Made by a program: the position numbers and the translations under genes
Origin: Gammaproteobacteria bacterium LSUCC0112
GTDB taxonomy: Bacteria > Pseudomonadota > Gammaproteobacteria > Pseudomonadales > Pseudohongiellaceae
Direction of reading: 5' to 3'
Assembly (NCBI GenBank): GCA_004535785.1
Contig: SPIB01000001.1
Span: 401,756 to 465,755 of the forward strand
Length of the DNA stretch: 64,000 nucleotides
Notes under the pieces: generated by a model
Database searches by the model: none
What the model saw: only the letters and a program-made list of their open reading frames with translations
Told to the model about the DNA's origin: nothing
Shown: piece after piece, positions 17,513 through 26,885 of the stretch
How the letters are laid out: each line of letters begins with the position of its first letter
Position numbering within the stretch: position 1 is the stretch's first letter

Positions 17513-18613
17513 ATGGTCAATAATCGTCGTCGTTTTTTGCAAGGTGCAGTCAGCGCCGGATTCTATACTGGGCTGGGCGTCGGCATAGGCGCTCCCGGAT
17601 TGAGCCTGTCGGTGTTTGCCCAAGATGCGAGCCTGGGGCCTGCTCCGATGATGCCCGGCCTGCACATTGTTGATACTAACGGCATACGCATGGCGGTGTA
17701 CGAGCAGGGTACTGGCCCGGCCGTTGTGTTTTGTCATGGCTTTCCAGAGCTGGCATTGAGTTGGCGCAATCAAATCGGGCAGGTGGCCGCCGCCGGCTTT
17801 CATGCCATTGCGCCGGATCAGCGTGGTTACGGTTTGACGGGTGGCTCTGATGATATTGTCGATTACGGCATGGATGTATTTTGTGCAGACCTCATTGGCA
17901 TGCTCGATGCCAAGGGCATCGACAAAGCTGTGTTTGTGGGTCATGACTGGGGTGGCGCGGTGGTATGGACGATGCCACGTGTGTATCCGGATCGCTGTCT
18001 GGGTGTCATCGGTTTGAATACCGCCGCCAACCGGCCAGGCAACCTGCCGCCAGTGCAAGGCAGCGAACCCTCGCTGCTCGTCAGGACAGCTGATTATTAC
18101 TTCAACACCTTCCAGGAACCAGGAAGGGCAGAAGCTGTACTGGAAGCCGATGTCCGCCAATCTTTTGAATTTTTCCTGTCGCGGGGCGGCATTTGGAACA
18201 AAGAGGTGTTTGCAGATCTGCCGGAAGATTCGCTGGAGCGGCGCATGGATTTTCTGGGCATGCTGCAGCAACGCATTCAGCCGGGGGAAACGTTTCTCAG
18301 CGCCGAAGTCATGGACTATTACATCCGCGCCTATGAATCAACGGGGTTTACCGGTGGCCTGAATTGGTATCGTTCGGCGATCCGCACGGCGGTTGCACTG
18401 GCAAATGCGCGCAACACCATTGATGTTCCTTGTCTGTATATCGGCGCGGAACATGATGTCATCCTGCCTCCCGCATCAGCCGATGGCATGGAGGATTTTA
18501 TTGCAGATCTGGAGAAAGTGACGGTACAGGACAGTGGTCACTGGACTCAACAGGAGCAGCCGGACGAAGTGAACCGCATCATTCTGGATTGGCTGGGCCG
18601 GAAAATCGCCTGA
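17513..18613 (+). CDS. Tat-exported alpha/beta hydrolase, epoxide hydrolase-like
   Basis: 366 residues. NRRRFLQG near the N terminus followed by a hydrophobic stretch and SVFAQ is a Tat signal. The fold markers are HGFPE (oxyanion hole), VGHDWGGAV with Asp as nucleophile, and GHWTQQEQPDEV with the catalytic His near the end; the Asp nucleophile points to an epoxide hydrolase or haloalkane dehalogenase rather than an esterase. Two other epoxide hydrolase-type genes occur in this window. The stop region is tandemly duplicated (15-bp period), giving a second in-frame TGA. A DUF1330 gene follows 52 bp downstream. Confidence 0.85.
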   Translation: MVNNRRRFLQGAVSAGFYTGLGVGIGAPGLSLSVFAQDASLGPAPMMPGLHIVDTNGIRMAVYEQGTGPAVVFCHGFPELALSWRNQIGQVAAAGFHAIAPDQRGYGLTGGSDDIVDYGMDVFCADLIGMLDAKGIDKAVFVGHDWGGAVVWTMPRVYPDRCLGVIGLNTAANRPGNLPPVQGSEPSLLVRTADYYFNTFQEPGRAEAVLEADVRQSFEFFLSRGGIWNKEVFADLPEDSLERRMDFLGMLQQRIQPGETFLSAEVMDYYIRAYESTGFTGGLNWYRSAIRTAVALANARNTIDVPCLYIGAEHDVILPPASADGMEDFIADLEKVTVQDSGHWTQQEQPDEVNRIILDWLGRKIA

Positions 18614-18633
18614 AAAAAAATCGCCTGAAAAGA
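18604..18633 (+). repeat. 15-bp tandem duplication across a stop codon
   Basis: AATCGCCTGAAAAAA (18604-18618) is followed by AATCGCCTGAAAAGA (18619-18633), 14 of 15 bases identical. The unit contains the TGA stop of the epoxide hydrolase-like gene and, being a multiple of three, supplies a second in-frame stop. Confidence 0.8.
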
Positions 18634-18665
18634 AAATTACCATTTAAGACTTTCGGAGTTAACCC

Positions 18666-18977
18666 ATGACCGAAGTTGCTGTTTACATGATTGTGAACCT
18701 GCACGTCACTGACACTGCCACCTATCGCCAATATGAAAAGGGCTTCTTCCCGCTGCTCAAACGTTACGGCGGAGAGTTTGTTACTTTCGACGATTCGGCC
18801 GTCACGCTGGAGGGAGACTCCCCACGTTCTGGCCGCATGATCCTGTTCAAGTTCCCGTCAGAGGCGCAAGCTCAAGCCTGGTATGCTGACCCTGAGTACC
18901 AAGCGCTGTCTGAACACCGACGTGCTGGCACGCGACTGGAATTTCTGACGATGGTGAAAGGTTTGCCGCCACGTTGA
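18666..18977 (+). CDS. DUF1330 family protein
   Basis: 103 residues, the usual size of this ferredoxin-like (dimeric alpha-beta barrel) family. VAVYMIVNLHVTDTATYRQY at the start and FPSEAQAQAWYADPEYQAL in the middle are the family's characteristic blocks. No enzymatic role is firmly established for the family. GGAG lies seven bases before the ATG. It probably shares a transcript with the hydrolase gene 52 bp upstream. Confidence 0.9.
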   Translation: MTEVAVYMIVNLHVTDTATYRQYEKGFFPLLKRYGGEFVTFDDSAVTLEGDSPRSGRMILFKFPSEAQAQAWYADPEYQALSEHRRAGTRLEFLTMVKGLPPR

Positions 18978-19100
18978 ACCACAATTCAATTACAGACACT
19001 CAATATAGAGGCCTCGCATTTGGCCTGACACTGGCTTTTTGTTTTGCCGTGGTGGGTGGTGGTGTTTCCTGGCGAATACCTGCCATCAAGGTGACGTCAG

Positions 19101-19556
19101 TCACCAAGGCCATGAAAGCACCGCTGCAATAAAAAGCAAACAAAGCACAACAATGAGGGTGGCGTTGCGCCGTAAGCGCAAAAACCACTCAGCCAAAATG
19201 CCGGCATTGCGCAGTTTGAAGTCCAGCGCCAGCAGATAGAGAAAACACAAAATCTGCAGAAGCAAGGTGGTCAACTGATTGCCTGTCAGCAAAGACACCC
19301 ATACAAGCAAGGCAACAACATTACTTCTGATCAGTAAGTGGCGCGGGCATCTGTCAACAAAAAACAGATACACTGCCCAATGAATACCACACAGAAACGA
19401 GATAATGACCGCACTGTAGGTGCTGGCAATGAAAGCAGCGTCCAGCCCGACCATGGGCAGTAGCGTTGGGAACTGCAGCAGGACTACAGACCCGATCAGC
19501 GGCAAGGTACCACTGTAAGTCAGCGTATTGGCAACGATGATGTCGCGTTGTTTCAT
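19101..19556 (-). CDS. DUF3429 family integral membrane protein
   Basis: About 151 residues from the ATG at 19556; a longer frame opens with TTG at 19604, but that falls inside the terminator of the upstream receptor gene, so the internal ATG is preferred. Four to five hydrophobic helices cover most of the protein. TLTYSGTLPLIGSVV, SAVIISFLCGIHWAVYL and LLALDFKLRNAGILAEWFLRLR fit the DUF3429 family, small inner-membrane proteins of unknown role. It has no obvious partner and stands between convergent and upstream terminated units. Confidence 0.8.
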   Translation of the reverse strand: MKQRDIIVANTLTYSGTLPLIGSVVLLQFPTLLPMVGLDAAFIASTYSAVIISFLCGIHWAVYLFFVDRCPRHLLIRSNVVALLVWVSLLTGNQLTTLLLQILCFLYLLALDFKLRNAGILAEWFLRLRRNATLIVVLCLLFIAAVLSWPW

Positions 19557-19600
19557 GGTGTGTCTCACATTGATGCAGATCAGTATCGGGGCCATCTTAA

Positions 19601-19635
19601 ACAAAAACCCCGCTCAACAACATGGCTGAGCGGGG
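19601..19635 (-). terminator. Intrinsic terminator of the TonB receptor gene
   Basis: CCCCGCTCA (19608-19616) and TGAGCGGGG (19627-19635) form a 9-bp GC-rich stem with a 10-base loop. On the minus strand it is followed by a T-run (complement of AAAAA at 19603-19607). It lies 53 bp after the receptor stop and before the DUF3429 gene. Confidence 0.93.
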
Positions 19636-19688
19636 CGTCAGTTAGTTAGCAACCTGATGTCAGGTCTTTCCTATGAGACCGTGCGCTG

Positions 19689-22600
19689 TCAGAAGTTGAA
19701 ATTTACCCGTCCATAAACAACACGCCCCAGTACATCCTGAGACTCCGCGGCGACACCGGCAATCATGCCGGTTTGCTGCGGCATGCGGTCAGTCAGGTTA
19801 CGTGCGCCAACCGAGAGATTGATATCACTGCCAAACAGCTCAAGTCCCCGGTACGAGTAGAACATATCCAGCTGAGTCCAGGTGCGCAGCTTGTCTGTCA
19901 CACCACCCCATTCATTGCCGGGAAACGCTGCCTGGAAGCTGAACTCGTTGGCATCAAAAATCACCTCATCCACATAGCGCGTGGTGGTGCTGATCGTATG
20001 GCTGCCGAGAGACCAGTTGATGCGCAGGTTTGCGCGAATCTTCGGTGTGGTTGGCACGGCACCGAACTGGTTATTCTGCCTGCCCACCGCCTCTCTGACA
20101 GGCTGATCCGCCGCCAGCTGGAAACTGTAGGTATCCATATAGGTCGCCTGCAATTGCATGTCGATGTCGCCCCAGCCATTCAGGCCAACATCGTCCAGAC
20201 TGAAACCATAATCCATCTGTGTATCCCAGGCGCGCACCAGCATTGACGACGCATTGGAATCGCTCTGCAGGATGCGGTCGGGTGTGCTGATATCCTGAGA
20301 ATTAGGGATGATACGTTTGTCTGATCGCGGATCATTTTGCCAGGCCTGAAGCTGCGCCAGCGTGGGGTAAGGCGCGGCCGTGGTTGGATTAAAGCCCGTT
20401 GCTTCGCGGAAGTTCCGGTAATCCGTGCGGATAATATCCTGCGTTGTTGTGCTGACAATGCGGTCGACAAAATCGGTTTCGCTCCAGGTAAGCGACCAGG
20501 TCAGATTGTCGAGTAACACCAGGTCAACACCGAGGGAGAGACTGTCCGAGGATTCTGGCGTCAGATTCGGGTTGCCAGTACGACACGAGGTGATGAATCC
20601 CTGAAACACCGAAAACAGGTAATCCACGTTACTTAATCCGCACACTTGCGGAGAATCCAATTGCGTCAACGTGGGCACAATAAACGCCTCACCCATGGTC
20701 GCACGGACGCTCAGCCAGTCCGTGGGCACATAAACCAGGCCGAACTTGTCAACCACTGCGCCCTGACCGGAGCTGAAACTTTCATCCCTGACGGCGGCCG
20801 ACAACTCCAGATTGTCCAGTAACGGAAAGGCGAGTTCGGCGAACCACGAATCACTGGAACGGCTGACTTTTCTGGGCAGCGCCTGTACACCAATCAGCTG
20901 ATCATTTTTGATCGACGTCGCGGTTGGCCCGTCTTTCTGGGTTTCCTCGCGACGCTGGTATCCGGTTGCCATGGCAATGGGGCCGCCAGGCAATTCAAAT
21001 CCGCCCAACGGCACGTCACCCGTAAACATCAGGTCAAAGGTCTGTAATGAGTTCCTGTCATTGACTCTATCGTTCGTGTAAATCGCATCAGCAACGTGCT
21101 GCGGCGTTCTGAATTTGGGATCTGTTGCTCCAAACGGGTTGAAGCAGCTTTTGACATCTGTGACCACGTCGCAGTTCAAGCCCTGTGCAACCGCACCGAG
21201 GCTGAACTGCTGCGTGCTTTGACCCACGTTGTCGTAATGGCTGTACACGTAGTTTGTGGTGCCTTGCCAACCTTCAAGCATCGGTACGGCAAAATCCAGA
21301 CCGGTTGCGAAGCGCAGCGCGCGCCTGTCACCGAGGTTCATCTGAATATGGCCAAACTCCTGCATGACGGTGGGGATGGTGTTTGCCTCCGGCTTGCCAA
21401 ATGGCAACCACTGCGAACCATTGATCCTGACATCTTCACTGAACGGCACGCCACCCAACGGATCGCTGTTTATGGAGGCAAACCGGTTACTGGCGAGCAC
21501 AACGTTGCCGGAGGCATCGCGCTGCGGCAGAGGTCGGCCATAACCATCCAGTACGATGTTCCCTGAACTGTCCCGGAGTGGCGCTGCAAACAGATCAACA
21601 CCGCTGGATGTTCTTGCTCTGAAATTATTGCCGGGCAATTCCCCTCGCACGACCGGCAGATCCTCCGATCGGGCACCCGGATTACCGGTATTGTTGCGGT
21701 TGCGGGTTAACTGGCGGTTCCACATGAGCTGCGTGCGGAAGGTGGTATCGGCGTTGATCTCCCAATTCAGGTTACCGTACAAGGACGAGGTATCAAACTC
21801 AGGCTGGAAATCCCGGGTATCCCCAAAACTCATGAAACAGCGCCCGCCCGCAGGGTTACCCCAGGCGTTGTTGCCATTGCTGACCTGATCCGCTTCAGTC
21901 TTGAAACCACACGCCGGATCGGGCCGGCTGCGCGTTGTGGCAAGTAAATCTCCGTTGGCATTGCGGTTCGGCACCAGGAAATTGCCGGGATTGGATCCCC
22001 CGTTATGCGTGAGACCTGCTTTTACATAGTCGGGCCGCTCTCCCCATTCGAGCGCACCGGCGTCAATAAACGAGCCGGCAAACACCAGATCGACCGAATC
22101 AAAACTTCTGCCCATCAGAAAAGAGCTTTCAGCCTTCCGGTAATCACCTCGGCTGTCGCCCTCTTCAAAATATTCGACTTTGATGCCATCGTACGAGGTG
22201 TAGGGAATCAGGTTCACTACACCGGCAACGGCATCGGATCCATACAGCGCAGCAGCACCATCCGTGACTACCTCCATGCGTTGCAATGCAGAGGCGGGCA
22301 GCATGGATTGGACGTTATCGGTGGCGATACGTTTCCCGTCGATCAGCGTCAGCGTGGCGCGTGGGCCAAGGCCGCGAAGATTAAAATTGGAGGTGGTGCT
22401 GGTGACGCCTTGTATCGAGTTGGTCACCGCAGTACCGTTATTAAACGTCAGATTTTGCACCACCTGTGCCATGTTGACGGTGCCTTGGGCTTCAAGATCC
22501 TCGGCGGTGAAACTCGTCACTGGCGATGCCGCATTGAGGCCCTCGCTACGACGGATAAATGAGCCAGTAACAATGACCTCCTCGATTTCCGACTCAGCCG

Positions 22601-22715
22601 GCTGTGCCTGACTATTGCCCGAAAGCATGACTGATGCCATTGAAACAGCAATAAAGATCGCACTACGTTTGTAAGCAAAACCAATACGTGATTGACCCTG
22701 GTGAGTTGTAAACAT
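19689..22715 (-). CDS. TonB-dependent outer-membrane receptor
   Basis: 1008 residues. A signal peptide (about 17-38, ending SQAQ) is followed by a TonB-box-like EEVIVTGSF and a plug domain (SPVTSFTAEDLEAQGT, NLRGLGPRATLTLIDGKR, VTDGAAALYGSDAVAGVVN). The barrel ends in a terminal aromatic (NFNF) as outer-membrane proteins do. AGGAG precedes the ATG. The length and plug style resemble the large receptors common in organisms that take up complex organic molecules; the ligand is unknown. A membrane-bound AraC regulator is transcribed divergently, and a strong terminator follows. Confidence 0.95.
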   Translation of the reverse strand: MFTTHQGQSRIGFAYKRSAIFIAVSMASVMLSGNSQAQPAESEIEEVIVTGSFIRRSEGLNAASPVTSFTAEDLEAQGTVNMAQVVQNLTFNNGTAVTNSIQGVTSTTSNFNLRGLGPRATLTLIDGKRIATDNVQSMLPASALQRMEVVTDGAAALYGSDAVAGVVNLIPYTSYDGIKVEYFEEGDSRGDYRKAESSFLMGRSFDSVDLVFAGSFIDAGALEWGERPDYVKAGLTHNGGSNPGNFLVPNRNANGDLLATTRSRPDPACGFKTEADQVSNGNNAWGNPAGGRCFMSFGDTRDFQPEFDTSSLYGNLNWEINADTTFRTQLMWNRQLTRNRNNTGNPGARSEDLPVVRGELPGNNFRARTSSGVDLFAAPLRDSSGNIVLDGYGRPLPQRDASGNVVLASNRFASINSDPLGGVPFSEDVRINGSQWLPFGKPEANTIPTVMQEFGHIQMNLGDRRALRFATGLDFAVPMLEGWQGTTNYVYSHYDNVGQSTQQFSLGAVAQGLNCDVVTDVKSCFNPFGATDPKFRTPQHVADAIYTNDRVNDRNSLQTFDLMFTGDVPLGGFELPGGPIAMATGYQRREETQKDGPTATSIKNDQLIGVQALPRKVSRSSDSWFAELAFPLLDNLELSAAVRDESFSSGQGAVVDKFGLVYVPTDWLSVRATMGEAFIVPTLTQLDSPQVCGLSNVDYLFSVFQGFITSCRTGNPNLTPESSDSLSLGVDLVLLDNLTWSLTWSETDFVDRIVSTTTQDIIRTDYRNFREATGFNPTTAAPYPTLAQLQAWQNDPRSDKRIIPNSQDISTPDRILQSDSNASSMLVRAWDTQMDYGFSLDDVGLNGWGDIDMQLQATYMDTYSFQLAADQPVREAVGRQNNQFGAVPTTPKIRANLRINWSLGSHTISTTTRYVDEVIFDANEFSFQAAFPGNEWGGVTDKLRTWTQLDMFYSYRGLELFGSDINLSVGARNLTDRMPQQTGMIAGVAAESQDVLGRVVYGRVNFNF

Positions 22716-22936
22716 TAGCAGACTCCTTATGATTATTTTTATTGTTGATCAGTAACACAAACATATTACCCGCCAATGATCTTTAGGCGATCCGGCGTAC
22801 GAAGTCTTGTTCATTGTGAAAATAAAACCGACGAATAACCAAATCCATGATTTCCGGAATTCGTTAGTCTGATTGATTATCAAAAAGCAGAATAAGGTGG
22901 CGTTGCTGCGCGCTTGAAACCTGGCAGTCACCAGTG

Positions 22937-22966
22937 TTGACAATGAATCGTGTCGTCACTTATCTT
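22937..22966 (+). promoter_or_regulatory. Weak candidate promoter of the AraC-type gene
   Basis: TTGACA at 22937-22942 is a perfect -35. TATCTT at 22961-22966 after 18 bp matches four of six -10 positions. It reads towards the regulator gene at 23005 within the 289-bp divergent region shared with the TonB receptor. Only the -35 is convincing. Confidence 0.35.
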
Positions 22967-23004
22967 GATCAAAACAGACAATAAAAATAAATGAGCAAAA
23001 TGCT

Positions 23005-24066
23005 ATGACCCAGCAGGTTGTGCAGTATTTTGTCAGTGCCCTCGCTATCTCCCAGTTGCTATTTATTGGCACGTGTTACCTTGCCCATTATGAGCAGCAG
23101 GCGCTGAGTAGATTAGTAGCAATCTTCAGCATCTGCCTTACCTCATACATCATTCTTGTGATGCCTGTCACACAAAATGCGCCGCTAGCCTTTCAACAAA
23201 TTTTTCGTTTGCTGGCCATCTGTGCACCCTTTCTGTTGTGGACAATCAGTCTCCGCCTGTTTACCGACCAAATTGAAACACCTGCATGGGCATGGTTAGT
23301 GTTACTGACCTATACCACCTTGCGATTGATTGGCTCTGCAGCTGACGGCATGGGCCGGGAGCTGGATGATATGACGTTTGCCATGTTCAACTACCTGCCA
23401 CAAACCATCATGCTGGCGTTTTCCGCTCACGCGATTTTTCTGGCGATACAACATTTCAGCTACGATCTTGCAGAGCCGAGACGAAACTTGCGAGTAGCAT
23501 TTGTCCTGACCATCGGACTGTTAGTGTGCATGATTGTGGCATCGGGTTTTCTTCCTTCTCGCCCCGAGATCGTTCGCATCATCTTTATCACCCTGATATT
23601 CCTGCACGCGCTGTTTTTTAATGTGTTCATTTTCCGTTTGCACAAAAAATCCGCGCAGTTGACCAAAGCTGGCGAGCCGGTGTCACAGCCCAACATCAAA
23701 ACTTTTTACTCCAGAGCAGACAAGACTTTTTATTTGCATCTCAACGCAACGCTGGAGAAAGATCTTTTGTACTCAGTGCAGGGTTTAACGATAAAAACGC
23801 TCGCGGATGCCATGCAGGTCAGAGAATACATGCTGCGGCGTTTTATCAACCAGACATTGGGCTACCGCAATTTCAATCAGTTTCTGAACGAATTTCGCGT
23901 CAAAAAAGCCATTGAGATGCTTAAGGACAGTGGGGAGAGTAGTGCCAAGATATCCAGCATTGCGCTTGATGTCGGTTATGCATCATTATCGTCCTTCAAC
24001 AAAGCCTTCAAGGAAATGCAGGGCATTACACCATCTGTTTACCGCAACCGGCTGGTTTCTTCCTGA
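23005..24066 (+). CDS. AraC-family regulator with seven-helix membrane domain
   Basis: 353 residues. Seven hydrophobic helices occupy about residues 5-215, followed by a short linker and a C-terminal AraC double helix-turn-helix (about 255-350): LTIKTLADAMQVREYMLRR for the first and SSIALDVGYASLSSFNKAFK for the second. Such proteins are thought to sense a ligand in or across the membrane and act directly on DNA. It is divergent from the TonB receptor gene, the obvious regulatory target. No good ribosome site precedes the ATG. It ends 17 bp from the convergent M24 peptidase gene. Confidence 0.9.
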   Translation: MTQQVVQYFVSALAISQLLFIGTCYLAHYEQQALSRLVAIFSICLTSYIILVMPVTQNAPLAFQQIFRLLAICAPFLLWTISLRLFTDQIETPAWAWLVLLTYTTLRLIGSAADGMGRELDDMTFAMFNYLPQTIMLAFSAHAIFLAIQHFSYDLAEPRRNLRVAFVLTIGLLVCMIVASGFLPSRPEIVRIIFITLIFLHALFFNVFIFRLHKKSAQLTKAGEPVSQPNIKTFYSRADKTFYLHLNATLEKDLLYSVQGLTIKTLADAMQVREYMLRRFINQTLGYRNFNQFLNEFRVKKAIEMLKDSGESSAKISSIALDVGYASLSSFNKAFKEMQGITPSVYRNRLVSS

Positions 24067-24083
24067 GAAGTGCGGATCTAACG

Positions 24084-25481
24084 TCACCACACCAGATGAA
24101 ACGCTGTCTGCCGCCGATACACCCAATGCCGCGCACCGTCTGCGTCGAGGTAAGCCTCTTCCTCCTGCCGGCAGTTTGCCGCTTCGCCGCCCCACTCGGG
24201 GATCGCGCGTGTTGCCTGTAGCTCGATGGAGTGCCAGGTGGACGGTAACAGCAGTTCGTCGCCGCGGATGGGCACCCCTTCCTGCGCATCCCAACGTCCA
24301 ATTAACGGCCCGGCGCCATGTCCGTGGTCACCGATGGGGTGTGAGTAAACGGTGCCGGTGATGCCTTCCGCGCGCATACGCGCCAGCGTCGCGGCGAGAA
24401 TTTCATTACCCGTACGACCCGGTTCCATCTCTTCCAGTACCAGCTCCTGCATGCGGTTGGAGTCCGCAATGCACTGTTGCAGGCCGGCTGGCGCGTTGGT
24501 CTCGCCGGGCTTCAAAACGTAGCCAAGATGCTGGGTATCGGTGTGCAGATTCATGGCCACCACACCAAAGTCTGTCCACAGCAAGTCACCCGGCAGGATG
24601 ACGGTATCACCGCTGATGCGGCCACTGCCATGGCGCGACACATCCACAGAGGGCTGGAACCACACCTGATAACCGAGCTCCTGCACGCGCTGGCGCATCC
24701 ACCAGATGACATCTTCTGTGGTGGTTACGCCGGGGGTAATGACGGCATTTGAGAACGCCTGCGAGATGACGGCATGCACAGTCTCGGTGATGTTGCGGTA
24801 ACGCGGTATCATCTCGGGGATGCGCAGCGCTATGTAATTCACCGCCAGACGCGGCTCGCGCACCACGCGCTCGAGATAAGGCCCAAGCGCCTCTTCCAAC
24901 ACCTCGCGCTCACCGGCATGCAAGCCGTCGGCAAATGCCCACTCGGAATCAATATTCAACGCAATATTGCGCGGGTTGCGCTCTTCAATCAGTTCACGCA
25001 GCAAACGCCACTGTTCATCGCCCACCAGCTCGCTGGTTGCCTGAGTTGGCGCCGGCCGCGTCGAGCGGTAGGCCTCAAACACGCCGCCCTGACTGGTGCC
25101 ACCGAGTGCAAGCCGTTCGACCGAGCCGTCGGGCTGCAGTGTCATCACATAGATAGAGCGGCGACGCGCTGCGAAGGTAGTTGGTGAGGTAATTGACCAG
25201 AACACAGGATCTTCGGCGTACTCGCGCATCGAAAGTATCCACATGTGCACACCATACTCGCTCATCAGCGCTGGCAATACCCGATCAAGACGCGCCTTCA
25301 GCCACGCCTGCTGTTCAACTGCCTGCTCCCGCAGCGTTGGCAAGGGATGCACATGCGCGGCACTGGATGCCGGGACAAACACGGGCGCCTGGGCGAGCAC
25401 CGGGGATGCCACCAGCGACAGCGCGGGAGTGGTTAACAGGAGCATGAGGAAAAACGAGGGTAATGCGCTGGCTGATGTCAT
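24084..25481 (-). CDS. Exported M24-family metallopeptidase (Xaa-Pro aminopeptidase-like)
   Basis: 465 residues with a signal peptide (about 8-30). The pita-bread metal ligands appear as the Asp of WTDFG, the later HTDTQ, the His cluster HPIGDHGHGAG, the Glu of SIELQ and a terminal EEEAYL. This order fits M24 creatinase/aminopeptidase-type proteins. The divergent N-terminal domain is typical of exported members whose substrates are unproved. It stands alone, convergent with the AraC gene. Confidence 0.85.
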   Translation of the reverse strand: MTSASALPSFFLMLLLTTPALSLVASPVLAQAPVFVPASSAAHVHPLPTLREQAVEQQAWLKARLDRVLPALMSEYGVHMWILSMREYAEDPVFWSITSPTTFAARRRSIYVMTLQPDGSVERLALGGTSQGGVFEAYRSTRPAPTQATSELVGDEQWRLLRELIEERNPRNIALNIDSEWAFADGLHAGEREVLEEALGPYLERVVREPRLAVNYIALRIPEMIPRYRNITETVHAVISQAFSNAVITPGVTTTEDVIWWMRQRVQELGYQVWFQPSVDVSRHGSGRISGDTVILPGDLLWTDFGVVAMNLHTDTQHLGYVLKPGETNAPAGLQQCIADSNRMQELVLEEMEPGRTGNEILAATLARMRAEGITGTVYSHPIGDHGHGAGPLIGRWDAQEGVPIRGDELLLPSTWHSIELQATRAIPEWGGEAANCRQEEEAYLDADGARHWVYRRQTAFHLVW

Positions 25482-25643
25482 GGGACAATCCGGTCGGTGT
25501 GTTAAAAAATTCAGGCAGCAATGCCCGTCAGTGTGACCTTTTGAACATCGGTCCGGGCGCTCGCGTGCTCAAGGGTAATCGAAACAACATTCCACCCCAG
25601 AGTCTAATTCTTCCATCACTCTGAGTCATCCGGGAATCCGGGC

Positions 25644-26885
25644 TCACACCACCCCAAACACCATGCCCGCATCCTTCTGCAAACGCAGAATCAATGTCTC
25701 CGCCAACGCTGAGGCCGGCGTCCAGAAGCCGCCCGGCTTATCGTCTTTGCTGACATCGTCGCGCAAACACAGGGCTGCCTGACCCAGCATGCGGGCGGTC
25801 GCACCGTAACCCGGATCGCGTTCACCATAAATCGTGGTGCGGATGGTACGGCCGTCGCGGGTGTGGCCGACAAACAGCAGGTCATAAAAGCCGGTGCGTT
25901 GCATCTCCGGGCTTGGGCCTTCGCCGGGCTTGGGTAACAGGCGACTCATCAGCCAGCGCGTGGGGGGTATGGCAAATCCCAGCATCAGCAGCGGCTGCCC
26001 GAACGCAGTAAGTTTGGCACGGCGACGGCCACGATCAACAGACCCCGGCGAATCTTCACCGCCTGTCATCACCGCTTCGTCATACAGAAAATCCTGACCC
26101 CAGGGATGGCCGAGCAAGGCATTGGAGCGGTGCACCACGCGGGTGTTAATGGCTTCCATCACAAACGGTGCAATCCAGCTGTTGACGTCGTTGTCCAGAA
26201 CAGCGGTGATTTTGGGCTGCCTGACTGTCGCTTTGCCGGCGGCCGGACACAGTGAGTAGGGGTCGGCTATTTCACGGCGCAGGGCCGGATCGCGGGCGAC
26301 TTCTTTGGCGACGTTCATCATGCTGGCCACGGTGCCGCCGGAGAATCCTCCTTTGAACTTTTTCACGCGCATTTTCACCTGCTGACAGGGGCTGCCCAGC
26401 TGCTGTTGTGCTTGCTGCTGCAGAAACCACACACCCAGATCAGAGGGGATGGAGTCAAAACCGCAGCAGTGCACAATGCGTGCGCCGCTCTCACGCGCCT
26501 TGGCTTCGTAGCGATCGATCATGCGCCGTATCCACTGCGTTTCCCCGGTCAAGTCACAATAATCTGTGCCCGTCTCCGCGCAGGCTTTGATCAGCGGCTC
26601 GCCGTATAGCGCGTATGGGCCAACGGTGGAAATGATGACGCCCGCTTCCTCACACAGCGCACGCAACTGCGTCTCGTTGGCGGCATCGGCCAGCCGGTAG
26701 GCAGGCGCATGCGGGCCGCCCAGTTCCTGCTGCAGTTGTTTGAGTTTTTGCTCGGAGCGCGCGGCCATCAACCAGTGTACTGGTTGATCATTTTTTATCC
26801 CCTCCAGATTGAGCTCATGCAGATATCGACAGAGGATTTGCCCAACAAAACTGGTAGCGCCAAAAACAATCAGTGGTTTATTCAT
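25644..26885 (-). CDS. Saccharopine dehydrogenase-like NAD(P) oxidoreductase (trans-acting enoyl reductase type)
   Basis: 413 residues. The Rossmann motif VFGATSFVGQ is at residues 8-17, and VISTVGPYALYGEPLIKAC and YCDLTGETQW are the family blocks; HCCGFDSIPSDLGVW is also characteristic. Homologues reduce double bonds on lipid or polyketide intermediates in mycobacteria, but most proteobacterial members are uncharacterised. The ATG lies inside the stop of the upstream gene (8-base overlap), so the two are translated together. Confidence 0.87.
   Translation of the reverse strand: MNKPLIVFGATSFVGQILCRYLHELNLEGIKNDQPVHWLMAARSEQKLKQLQQELGGPHAPAYRLADAANETQLRALCEEAGVIISTVGPYALYGEPLIKACAETGTDYCDLTGETQWIRRMIDRYEAKARESGARIVHCCGFDSIPSDLGVWFLQQQAQQQLGSPCQQVKMRVKKFKGGFSGGTVASMMNVAKEVARDPALRREIADPYSLCPAAGKATVRQPKITAVLDNDVNSWIAPFVMEAINTRVVHRSNALLGHPWGQDFLYDEAVMTGGEDSPGSVDRGRRRAKLTAFGQPLLMLGFAIPPTRWLMSRLLPKPGEGPSPEMQRTGFYDLLFVGHTRDGRTIRTTIYGERDPGYGATARMLGQAALCLRDDVSKDDKPGGFWTPASALAETLILRLQKDAGMVFGVV

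Noticed and set aside
19000-19188. Small minus-strand frame after the DUF1330 gene
   Set aside because: It overlaps the DUF3429 gene in another frame and has no start signal or recognisable features.
22749-22943. Small minus-strand frame upstream of the TonB receptor
   Set aside because: It lies in the divergent promoter region, lacks a ribosome site and shows no conserved feature.
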